This document shows, piece by piece, positions 7,754 to 15,240 of a stretch of DNA of 43,901 nucleotides. The notes beneath the pieces are model-generated. The model did not search any database. It was not told where the DNA came from and saw only the letters and a list, made by a program, of their open reading frames with translations. Location: assembly GCA_938015435.1 (NCBI GenBank), contig CALLPN010000026.1:1-43901 (forward strand), given 5' to 3'. Position 1 is the stretch's first letter, and each line of letters opens with the position of its first letter. This DNA comes from an uncultured Saprospiraceae bacterium. GTDB taxonomy: Bacteria; Bacteroidota; Bacteroidia; Chitinophagales; Saprospiraceae. A program made the translations under genes and the position numbers.

Positions 7754-10300
7754 ATGAGAAAATTCAAAAAATATACTTTACTTCTATTTCTACTAAGTTT
7801 GTTTTGCTTAGAGGCGAAAGCTCAATGTGTGGATGAGAGTAATTACTGGATAGAAAGTTGGACCTCTTGTGAAGTTTCTGCTAATCCAAATACACTGCGA
7901 GGCAATACGGTTTGGATGGAAATTGAATTTGCGGAACCTCAAGCAATAGCTACAACGCAAATTTGGAATGCCAACAAAATAGGGGAAAGTAGCAAAGGAG
8001 CGAAAAACGTATTTGTGGATATATCTACAGACGGAATTTCTTGGGTAGCTTTAGATACAGCTCCTTTAATATGGCCTCAAGCGACAGAGTTAGAAACGTA
8101 TGAAGGCTTTGCGGGTCCTGACCTAAGTGATTTTGGATTTATAGAAAAGATACTATTTACTTTCGTAGATAACTACGAATCGACGACTTGTATAAGCGTT
8201 GGTGAACTTCGTTTTGACATTGATACTCTGGCCTGTTATGGTGCCATAGATGTATGTGGAATTTGTAATGGTTCTGGTTTACAAATCTATTATGAAGATG
8301 CTGATAGTGATGGTCTTGGGAATCCAAACGTTACAGTAGAAGCATGTGATCTACCTATTGGATATGTTGATAATGGCGATGATAATTGTGATAATGGATT
8401 AATAGGTTGGGACACAGTAGGGCCTCTTTTTTCAGATAATGGATGTACTGGTTGTCACAATGGTCCTCAAGGATTGGGTGGCCTAGACTTAACTACATAT
8501 ACTGGAATTATTGATGGAGGAAGTTTATGTGGTGTTAGTATATTATCAGGAACAGTGTTGGTAGATATTATGACTATTACAGAATATGACGGTTGTACTT
8601 CGCCGATTCCATTTCCTTCAATGAACGATAGAGTAGGAAGTGCTATGGATGCTTCTGAGATTCAGTTGATACAAACTTGGATAGACAATGGAGCATTAGA
8701 AAATTGTAATTGTCCAGTTGGGTCTCCTGACAGCGATGGAGATGGCGTCTGCGATGACTCAGATATATGTAATGGCCTTAATGATGCACTTATAGGAACA
8801 TCTTGTGATGATGGAAATCCATGCACGATTCAAGATATGATCACTAGTGATTGTGAATGTGTCGGTATATTAGGACCTGACGCTGATTTTGATGGAGTAT
8901 GTGATTTATTGGACCTTGCGCCTAACGATCCATGTACAGCTGATGGTGTTTTTGGAATGCCTGAGCCAATAAGTTGGTTGGCGAATCCATCCAATGATTG
9001 TGACTTAGATGGAACAACTGTAGTGGTAGGAGATCTTAATGATTTTGATGAATGTATCAATCATCAAGGAAGTTCATTGCGACCAGAATGTGCCTGTAGT
9101 GAAAGTTTTGAAATTGGAGGAGGAGAGATTGTCACTTCTGTAGGTTTTAGTAATTCCTTCAGAGCTGAAGGAATGCCTAACGGTGTTTTTACTGGAAATA
9201 TTAGCGCTAATGATTATATAATTATGTCTTTTCCTTACATGGAAATTGGAACGGAGATTTGTTTTACGGTAGGCTTTAATTCGATCAGTGGCGCACAATT
9301 CGAAGTGAATGATCTGGGCATTTATAAATTTCTAAATCCTGATCCTTCATTAATTAATTATGAATCGCAAGTAGTTTGTTTTTCCACTTTTATGTCAGGA
9401 ATTCAAAAAGTCAAAATCTCACGATTTACAACGGGAGCTTTTCGCATAGATGGATCGACATTTAGTTATTGTCCTTGTACGGAAGGTGATCCTAATAAAG
9501 ACTTTATTTCATGCGAATGTCCCAGTGACTTTACGGAAGACGTAGGGACTTATTCCGATGCATTTGGTATCTCTAATCCTGAGTTATCAGATGGCGCACC
9601 TGATGGTCAATTTACAGGAGCTATTTCAGGAGTTGATTCCTTGATTCTTACTTATCCAAGTCTTTCTGAGAATTATCAAATATGTCTAGATGTGGAATTT
9701 TCTTCAATAGATGGAAGGATTTCCTTGGACATAAATGGCGAAAATTTAATCATTGTAAATCCTACTAGCAGTACACAAGTACAACCCATTTGCTTTTTTA
9801 CAAATTCGAATGTAAGTCATACAGTAGTCGTCAAAGATGGTGGTACAGGTAACCTCAAAATAGATGGCTCAACTAGTGGGTATTGTAATCCATGTTTGGA
9901 TGATATCGATCTCGATGGCGTTTGTGACGATATTGATATTTGCTTGCTAGGAGATGATTCATTAGATCAAGATGGTGATGGAGTTCCTGATGCTTGCGAT
10001 GACTGTGATGGCAATTTACTCGGACTTGGTTGTGATGATGAAGATAACTGTACATACAATGATATCTATGATGCGAATTGCAATTGTATGGGTACTACCT
10101 TACTTTATGAATTGGTAGATAGTCTTCAAGGGCCATTGTCACTTTATGCGGTGGATTCTATTACTCTTACAGGTAACTTTGACATATTATCCAATGGGTA
10201 CTTTCAGGCTGGTAAATCTATTACAATCACGCCTGGGTTTGAAACTAGTACATTGACAAAATTAGATATACAAATAGGGGACTGTGAATCTGAGGATTGA
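7754..10300 (+). CDS. Secreted multidomain protein with a c-type haem motif and thrombospondin-3-like repeats
   Basis: The 848-residue protein has a signal peptide (1-24, ending EAKAQ). A discoidin-like region spans about 25-160 and is followed by a CGICNGSG segment. A haem-binding motif C231-T-G-C234-H235 lies in a short cytochrome-like domain (about 210-315) that ends with M290, a possible distal ligand, and IQTWIDNGA. Asp-rich thrombospondin-3-like calcium-binding segments occur from D326 (DSDGDGVCDD) and at about 717-755. Two copies of a roughly 120-residue beta domain (PNGVFTGNIS and PDGQFTGAIS) lie between them. The C-terminus, about 783-845, looks like the 3-coathanger stack domain rather than a sorting domain. 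It closes the DUF1800-DUF1501 gene set. Covalent haem attachment and a redox role are inferred from the CxxCH motif and the surrounding pattern. Confidence 0.8.
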   Translation: MRKFKKYTLLLFLLSLFCLEAKAQCVDESNYWIESWTSCEVSANPNTLRGNTVWMEIEFAEPQAIATTQIWNANKIGESSKGAKNVFVDISTDGISWVALDTAPLIWPQATELETYEGFAGPDLSDFGFIEKILFTFVDNYESTTCISVGELRFDIDTLACYGAIDVCGICNGSGLQIYYEDADSDGLGNPNVTVEACDLPIGYVDNGDDNCDNGLIGWDTVGPLFSDNGCTGCHNGPQGLGGLDLTTYTGIIDGGSLCGVSILSGTVLVDIMTITEYDGCTSPIPFPSMNDRVGSAMDASEIQLIQTWIDNGALENCNCPVGSPDSDGDGVCDDSDICNGLNDALIGTSCDDGNPCTIQDMITSDCECVGILGPDADFDGVCDLLDLAPNDPCTADGVFGMPEPISWLANPSNDCDLDGTTVVVGDLNDFDECINHQGSSLRPECACSESFEIGGGEIVTSVGFSNSFRAEGMPNGVFTGNISANDYIIMSFPYMEIGTEICFTVGFNSISGAQFEVNDLGIYKFLNPDPSLINYESQVVCFSTFMSGIQKVKISRFTTGAFRIDGSTFSYCPCTEGDPNKDFISCECPSDFTEDVGTYSDAFGISNPELSDGAPDGQFTGAISGVDSLILTYPSLSENYQICLDVEFSSIDGRISLDINGENLIIVNPTSSTQVQPICFFTNSNVSHTVVVKDGGTGNLKIDGSTSGYCNPCLDDIDLDGVCDDIDICLLGDDSLDQDGDGVPDACDDCDGNLLGLGCDDEDNCTYNDIYDANCNCMGTTLLYELVDSLQGPLSLYAVDSITLTGNFDILSNGYFQAGKSITITPGFETSTLTKLDIQIGDCESED

Positions 10301-10379
10301 TTTCAAACGTCTACCGAAAACGCTTTAATAAAAAATACACGAAAAATTTACAAATATTATTATTCATTAATCTGCAACT

Positions 10380-10835
10380 ATGAAAAATTTATTATTCTCA
10401 CTATTCTTCTTAGCTATTTCTTTAACAGTAACAGCTCAGCAAGAAATACTATTACTCAAAACATCTGGCAAGGTAGTAATAGGTGATACTGCGATTATAT
10501 CGACACCAGGAAATTATAATTTATATGTTCAAAATGGGATACTTACTGAACGCGTAAAAGTGGCGCTTAAGTCTGAATCTGATTGGTCTGATGATGCATT
10601 TGAAGAAACACCTACAATCGCCGAGGTAAAAATGTCAATAGCCAAGAATGATCATCTTGTAGATATGCCTTCTGCCACTAGTCTGACTAAAACAGGGTAT
10701 GATGTCACAAAAATGGATGGTAAATTATTAGCTCAGATCGAATGGTTGTGGCAGCATACGATTACACTCAAAGAAGAAAACGAACTTCTCAAAAAAGAGT
10801 TAGAGGAGATTAAATTATTATTAGTAAAGAAATAG
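10380..10835 (+). CDS. Small exported protein resembling the C-terminal region of Bacteroidota tail-fibre-type proteins
   Basis: The 151-residue protein has a signal peptide (1 to about 19, ending TAQ), then SGKVVIGDT and NLYVQNGILTERVKVAL, a W-x-D-x-x-F segment, and a block like HLVDMPSATSLTKTGYDVTKMDGKLL. It ends in a predicted coiled coil rich in Glu, Lys and Leu (about 125-151). From memory, this order matches the end of the long 'tail fiber domain' surface proteins common in Bacteroidota; here the usual long repetitive N-terminal part is missing. It begins 79 nt behind the haem/calcium-repeat gene with no terminator visible between them, so it may belong to the same transcript. The coiled coil suggests oligomerisation. 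Function unknown. Confidence 0.75.
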   Translation: MKNLLFSLFFLAISLTVTAQQEILLLKTSGKVVIGDTAIISTPGNYNLYVQNGILTERVKVALKSESDWSDDAFEETPTIAEVKMSIAKNDHLVDMPSATSLTKTGYDVTKMDGKLLAQIEWLWQHTITLKEENELLKKELEEIKLLLVKK

Positions 10836-10967
10836 TTGTTTTAGAGTCTATTGATAAAGTAAATGGATGTTTTCGTTTCGGAACGAGTTAAGGTGTTTCC
10901 ATTTAGCGCTTAAATCTTACAGTTTTTTGTGAAGTTGTATTTTTACAAATAATGTTTTAATTAAATA

Positions 10968-11666
10968 ATGAATAAATATTTTCTCTTCATATTGACAATT
11001 TTCATTTTCTCTTGCAAGGGTGAAAAGCTTGAATTAATAGTAGCATATAATGAATTACAAAGTGTTATTGACGAGTTCGATGCAATAAAGATATATAGCC
11101 GATTAGATACAAAGTCAAAAGAATATGTAGATTTCCTTTTGGATAGTACAAATAATGATTATTCAAAGATGAAAATATATGGAGAAAGTGTAGGGTATCC
11201 ATTATTTACCACAATTTACCATAAATCCTTTTCCGATACATTAAAGTCTGATGGAGTGATTCTGGATAAATTTATGTTGCACTTGAGATTGAATAGAGTG
11301 CCTATGTTTAGCGCGTTCCAAGAAACTAAACTCTTAGAAGATCAAATAAGTGTAGGAGAAAAAAAATATGTAACAGTCGCACTTAAAGTAGGTGAGAATA
11401 TTTTTATTACTAGTAAGGTGTTTTTTACTAAAGAAAACGATGAGTATAAGTTCAACTTATTAAGTTTGTTACAGACAAGTGAAAGATTATACAAGCAACA
11501 ATTTCAAAAGTATGTTAAAAATCATCAACGAAACTTAAACGGAAATTCTTCTAATGAATATGAGAGTTCATTGGAGAATAATTATCCAGATGATTTGTTG
11601 AAGAGCTTCCTAGCTGAAATGGATGAATCAGAAAATAGGATGAGTTCATTTAGTTATAGAAAATAA
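10968..11666 (+). CDS. Putative lipoprotein of unknown function
   Basis: The 232-residue protein starts MNKYFLFILTIFIFSC, a lipoprotein signal with the lipid-modified cysteine at C16, followed by KGEK. The rest is mostly soluble and charged, with no motif I recognise; the last 40 residues are Asn/Ser/Glu-rich and probably disordered. It sits alone between the preceding gene set and the AraC regulator, with 375 nt of non-coding sequence behind it. I assign no function. The open frame, signal and base composition all support a real gene. Confidence 0.7.
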   Translation: MNKYFLFILTIFIFSCKGEKLELIVAYNELQSVIDEFDAIKIYSRLDTKSKEYVDFLLDSTNNDYSKMKIYGESVGYPLFTTIYHKSFSDTLKSDGVILDKFMLHLRLNRVPMFSAFQETKLLEDQISVGEKKYVTVALKVGENIFITSKVFFTKENDEYKFNLLSLLQTSERLYKQQFQKYVKNHQRNLNGNSSNEYESSLENNYPDDLLKSFLAEMDESENRMSSFSYRK

Positions 11667-12041
11667 TTGTAAAATAGATCCTAGATTTATATTTCTTGAA
11701 TATCTAAGATGTACAAACTCTTTATTGTTATCCACTTTTAATAATCTGGCGGAGATGATATTCTTCTCTTGATTTTGGTAGTCAATAATACTATTGACAA
11801 CAATATTGTTAGTAAATCAGTTCTTGGTTACTTTTTACAAGATATTTCAATTTTTGAAAGCCTATGCAGGTGGTTGCAAGCAGCGTAAACGCAATTAAAT
11901 CAACGAATAGGTCAATTTTATTTTTGATAGTAATCGATGATTTTTGCTTCGTTATTTTCACGTATTTTCTTGTAGCTTCGTATTATTATCGTAAGTTGCC
12001 ATCTCATAAGAAAAGGTAGTAGATTGGCAGTACTCAAAAAT
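11667..12041. other. Intergenic region upstream of the AraC regulator
   Basis: This 375-bp AT-rich region has no coding frame of useful length. Its only clear structure is the pair of adjacent palindromes at 11781-11810. No terminator for the upstream lipoprotein gene is obvious. Confidence 0.5.
11781..11810. promoter_or_regulatory. Two adjacent palindromes, possible operator
   Basis: GTCAATA-ATAC-TATTGAC (11781-11798) is a perfect 7-4-7 inverted repeat. It is followed directly by the perfect 12-bp palindrome AACAATATTGTT (11799-11810). They lie about 230 bp before the AraC-type gene and downstream of a plus-strand lipoprotein gene. A regulator-binding site is one possibility; no T-run follows, so a terminator is unlikely. 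Confidence 0.3.
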
Positions 12042-12923
12042 ATGGAAAAAGAAATTAAGAAAATACTCTTCAATAGAAACAATCATTTGGATGTAGAGGT
12101 CATTGATTTTGCCCAATTATCAAGAAGGTTGAATCAGTCAAATATCCATAACCCTTTTGTTTCACATAGGATAGATTTCTACTGTATATTAATAGTGACA
12201 AGTCAATCTTATTCTCATTTTGTCGATTTTAAATCTTATGAACTTTCAAAAGGAAGCGCTATTTTTGTAGCTAAGAATCAAGTTCATAATTTTACGAAAA
12301 GTATAGATGATTCCGGTGGCTATTGTATTGTTTTTAGTAGCTTATTTATGGATAAAAGATATTCTTTATCCGTTAGTGTTAAGTTTAATAGGTTGTTTAA
12401 TTATCACATTGAATCACCTGCAATTCATCAGGATGAGATTGGGGAAGACGACTTTATTGAAATAGCTAATCAAATATATGAAGAATATAGCTTTCCAAAT
12501 GAAGTCGGTAAAGTAGAGATTCTACAAACGTTACTTCATTTGTTATTACTGAAGGCAGAGCGTGCAAAAGAAGTTAGTGCTATAAGTAGTGTTCAAATAA
12601 AATGGTTAGAAACGTTTTCTTCATTTAAGGATCTACTTGAGAAGGAATATGTAAATACACGAAGTTCAAGAGCTTATGCTAATAGGCTATTTGTTTCATA
12701 TAAGCTTCTTAATGATGTTGTAAAAAAAATGACAGGAAAGACAGTTAAAGTGTTTATAGATGATTTTATAATTATCGAAATCAAACGCTATTTAGTTTCT
12801 ACTTCGCTGTCCGTAAAAGAGATAGGTTATAAGTCAGGATTCAAAGATCCAGCAAATATGATTAAGTTTTTTAAGAAAAATACAAGTGTCACACCTCTTA
12901 AATATAGGCAGTCTCTACAGTAG
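12042..12923 (+). CDS. AraC family transcriptional regulator
   Basis: I place the start at the ATG at 12042 (293 residues); a TTG at 12024 would add six residues but has no support. The N-terminal part (about 1-150) has the beta-rich look of an AraC cupin-type sensing domain (YELSKGSAIFVAKNQVHNF). The C-terminus carries two helix-turn-helix motifs, the second being LSVKEIGYKSGFKDPANMIKFF followed by the family ending TPLKYRQSL. This is the usual AraC/XylS arrangement for a ligand-responsive activator. The downstream membrane-protein and ABM/SnoaL lipoprotein genes, on the same strand, are plausible targets (inference). The family's usual length is about 280-300 residues, so it appears intact. 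Confidence 0.9.
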   Translation: MEKEIKKILFNRNNHLDVEVIDFAQLSRRLNQSNIHNPFVSHRIDFYCILIVTSQSYSHFVDFKSYELSKGSAIFVAKNQVHNFTKSIDDSGGYCIVFSSLFMDKRYSLSVSVKFNRLFNYHIESPAIHQDEIGEDDFIEIANQIYEEYSFPNEVGKVEILQTLLHLLLLKAERAKEVSAISSVQIKWLETFSSFKDLLEKEYVNTRSSRAYANRLFVSYKLLNDVVKKMTGKTVKVFIDDFIIIEIKRYLVSTSLSVKEIGYKSGFKDPANMIKFFKKNTSVTPLKYRQSLQ

Positions 12924-12967
12924 TCATTTGGTTACACTTTCACCATTTTTATCATCATTTTGATATC

Positions 12968-12990
12968 TACAGATTCTCCGTGGAGATGTA
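12968..12990 (+). terminator. Possible terminator after the AraC gene
   Basis: The arms TACA/TGTA and TCTCC/GGAGA form an imperfect hairpin with a small bulge, followed by CTTTTGATTTTT. The loop of only 2 nt in the perfect inner part weakens the call. Confidence 0.35.
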
Positions 12991-13098
12991 CTTTTGATTT
13001 TTAAGCAAAAGGATATTTAATTCTAAAGACATAAGTAACGATAGATGTTTTGGAGTAAAAGTTCATTTTCAAGGTAGGCTAAGAATCAATTTTCAAGT

Positions 13099-13503
13099 AT
13101 GATTAATCAAATAAGAATCCCTATGTGGATTAATCTATTCGGTGGACTGTTGGCTATTTTTGGTTTGTTTTTGGGGGTAATGGGATATTTGCAAGCAGAT
13201 ATGGTGATTCCTAATTTTACAAGTGATACCAATGCGCACAATATGGCAATATGGATGACCTCAGCCCGTAATATTGCAATGGGAGTTGTTATGATTTATG
13301 CATTAATAGCAAAGAACCCAGCTTTAATAGAATTGGCCTTTATAATGAGACTTGTAACTGAATTTTTTGACATGTTTGGTACTGCTACGTCAGGTGTTAT
13401 GGAGATGCCGTCTGTAGCTATTTATGTAGTTTATCTATTGTTCTTTATTACGCCTGAAATTTTTGCGATAATCAAAATGAAATCTTTGCATAAGGAGCAA
13501 TAA
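13099..13503 (+). CDS. Small four-helix membrane protein
   Basis: This is a 134-residue, very hydrophobic protein. Likely membrane segments are at about 8-30 (LFGGLLAIFGLFLGVMGYL), 55-70, 73-90 and 105-125. It has a short soluble loop with DMVIPNF and a C-terminal charged tail (KMKSLHKEQ). I do not recognise a named family; similar proteins near SnoaL-type genes are often annotated only as hypothetical membrane proteins. It starts 175 nt after the AraC gene and ends 38 nt before the four-domain lipoprotein, so it probably shares a transcript with the latter. It could anchor or assist that lipoprotein, but this is speculation. Confidence 0.7.
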   Translation: MINQIRIPMWINLFGGLLAIFGLFLGVMGYLQADMVIPNFTSDTNAHNMAIWMTSARNIAMGVVMIYALIAKNPALIELAFIMRLVTEFFDMFGTATSGVMEMPSVAIYVVYLLFFITPEIFAIIKMKSLHKEQ

Positions 13504-13541
13504 GTATTAATAAATTTTTACTTTTAAAAATATATATCTAA

Positions 13542-15014
13542 ATGAAATACACATTTATTTTAAGTTGTATTGCCTTTATGTTAGGCAGTTGTACAACTAA
13601 CAAGAATAATATTGAATCATCTATTAAATCAAAATCAATGAATGATATGACAATAATGGAAGTGACGAGCTTCAGTATCAACTCAAATGTAAAGTCTTCA
13701 GACTTTAAAAATAGGGACGTGCAAGTAGGTAACGACTTCACGAATAAGCAACCTGGATTCATCAAGCGCCAAAGTGGGGTGAACGATAAAGGTGAATATG
13801 TTGTAATCGTTTTTTGGGAAAAGATGAGTGACGCAAAAGCTTCAATGAGTAAATTTATGACTGATGCTTCAGTAGCTGATTATGCTCAAATGATAGATGG
13901 GCCTACTATGAAAATGGCGAGATATGCGATGGATAAGCCTTTTGATGCAGATAAAAGCCAGTTTGTGGAAGTTATGTCTTTTGATCTGAAATCTGGAACG
14001 GATATCACAAAATTCAATTCGTTAAATCAAAAAGTAGAGACTGACTTTACAAGTAAGAGAGACGGATTTTTGCAACGTTTGACGGGTGTAAGTGAAGACG
14101 GTAAACAAGCTGTGGCTGTATACTGGGAAAGTAAATCTAGTTCGGATGCTGCATTAAAACCTTTCATGGCAAGTCCTATAGCTGGAGAGTTTATGGGAGA
14201 AATGGATCAATCAACTATAATGATGGGTCGATATAATTTTTTAAACGCTAAACCTTCGAAAAAGGATCAAGTTGTATCATTACTTAACAGTTTTAATACA
14301 GGAGATCAAACACCAATATCATATATAAATCCAAATAAATACATACAGCATAACCTTGGTGTAGCTGATGGTTTAGCTGGATTTGGTGCAGTTATGCAAC
14401 ATGCACCTCCAAGTGGATTTAAGGCTAATGTAATCAGAGCATTCGAAGATGGTGAATTTGTATTTACTCATACAGAATACGATTTCTTTGGACCTAAAGC
14501 AGGATTCGATGTATTTCGATTTGAAAATGGACAAATTGTAGAACATTGGGATAATTTATTAGAAGTCCAAAAGCCAAACCCAAGTGGAAGAACTCAGTTT
14601 GACGGTACTACTGAGATTACAGACTTACATAAAACAGAAGCGAATAAAAAAGTCGCTGAAGATTTTATTACAAATGTTTTATTAAATCATGAAATGGATA
14701 AAGTTGCAAGTTATATTAATCCAACAAATTACATTCAGCACAATCCAGCTGTTGCTGATGGATTAGATGGGTTTGGTGCAGCTATGAAATATTTTGCTGA
14801 GAATGGGTTGGTAATGGAATATACCAAGCTTCATAAGGTATTAGGTCAAGGGAATTTCGTTTTGACCATGAGTGAAGGGAAATTCGGAAAAGGTGATCAT
14901 ACGGCATTTTATGATCTGTTTAGGATTGAAGATGGACTTATAGTAGAGCATTGGGATGTTATAGCACCAATACCTGCAAAATCAGAATGGAAAAATCAGA
15001 ATGGAAAATTCTAA
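13542..15014 (+). CDS. Lipoprotein with two ABM-like and two SnoaL-like domains
   Basis: The 490-residue protein begins with a lipoprotein signal (lipid-modified C17 in LGSC). Two tandem ferredoxin-like domains of the antibiotic-biosynthesis-monooxygenase (ABM) type follow: about 36-131 (MEVTSFSINS...KQPGFIKRQSGV) and 140-233 (VEVMSFDLKS...KRDGFLQRLTGV). Two SnoaL/NTF2-like domains come next: 237-345 with YINPNKYIQHN at 261-271 and EHWD at 334-337, and 362-475 with YINPTNYIQHN at 391-401 and EHWD at 469-472. The second pair resembles the predicted SnoaL-like aldol-condensation family (COG4922). Each half has clearly been duplicated. Such folds bind small hydrophobic or polyketide-like molecules and sometimes catalyse monooxygenation or cyclisation; the substrate is unknown. 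It lies 38 nt behind the small membrane protein and ends at a strong terminator. Confidence 0.85.
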   Translation: MKYTFILSCIAFMLGSCTTNKNNIESSIKSKSMNDMTIMEVTSFSINSNVKSSDFKNRDVQVGNDFTNKQPGFIKRQSGVNDKGEYVVIVFWEKMSDAKASMSKFMTDASVADYAQMIDGPTMKMARYAMDKPFDADKSQFVEVMSFDLKSGTDITKFNSLNQKVETDFTSKRDGFLQRLTGVSEDGKQAVAVYWESKSSSDAALKPFMASPIAGEFMGEMDQSTIMMGRYNFLNAKPSKKDQVVSLLNSFNTGDQTPISYINPNKYIQHNLGVADGLAGFGAVMQHAPPSGFKANVIRAFEDGEFVFTHTEYDFFGPKAGFDVFRFENGQIVEHWDNLLEVQKPNPSGRTQFDGTTEITDLHKTEANKKVAEDFITNVLLNHEMDKVASYINPTNYIQHNPAVADGLDGFGAAMKYFAENGLVMEYTKLHKVLGQGNFVLTMSEGKFGKGDHTAFYDLFRIEDGLIVEHWDVIAPIPAKSEWKNQNGKF

Positions 15015-15041
15015 TTAACTTATAATATTTATTTTTTTGAG

Positions 15042-15082
15042 GGTTACATTATTTTGTGAGATAAATAATGTAACCTTTTTTA
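15042..15082 (+). terminator. Rho-independent terminator after the four-domain lipoprotein gene
   Basis: There is a perfect 13-bp stem, GGTTACATTATTT (15042-15054) with AAATAATGTAACC (15063-15075), an 8-nt loop, and a T-run at 15076-15081. The minus-strand side lacks a T-run, so it should act only for the plus-strand gene. Confidence 0.9.
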
Positions 15083-15240
15083 TAATTTGTAAAATCTATT
15101 AGCATATCTTTTTTTGAAATATAAAAGTCAAATTTTCAATAACAGATTATGTTTGAAATTGAAATCTCGCTCTAGAGAATTATCTAATTTGTTATAAACT
15201 TATTTGACATAAGAAGAAATCGAAACTGCTTAAATAGTTC

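Noticed and set aside
9873..10055. A His-rich minus-strand open frame
   Set aside because: It is the complement of the Asp-rich calcium-binding repeats (GAT codons read as ATC/CAT); the sense frame has clear motifs.
10860..10910. Possible hairpin with AAATGGA/TCCATTT arms after the tail-fibre-like gene
   Set aside because: The loop is long, the inner stem is only four pairs, and no T-run follows.
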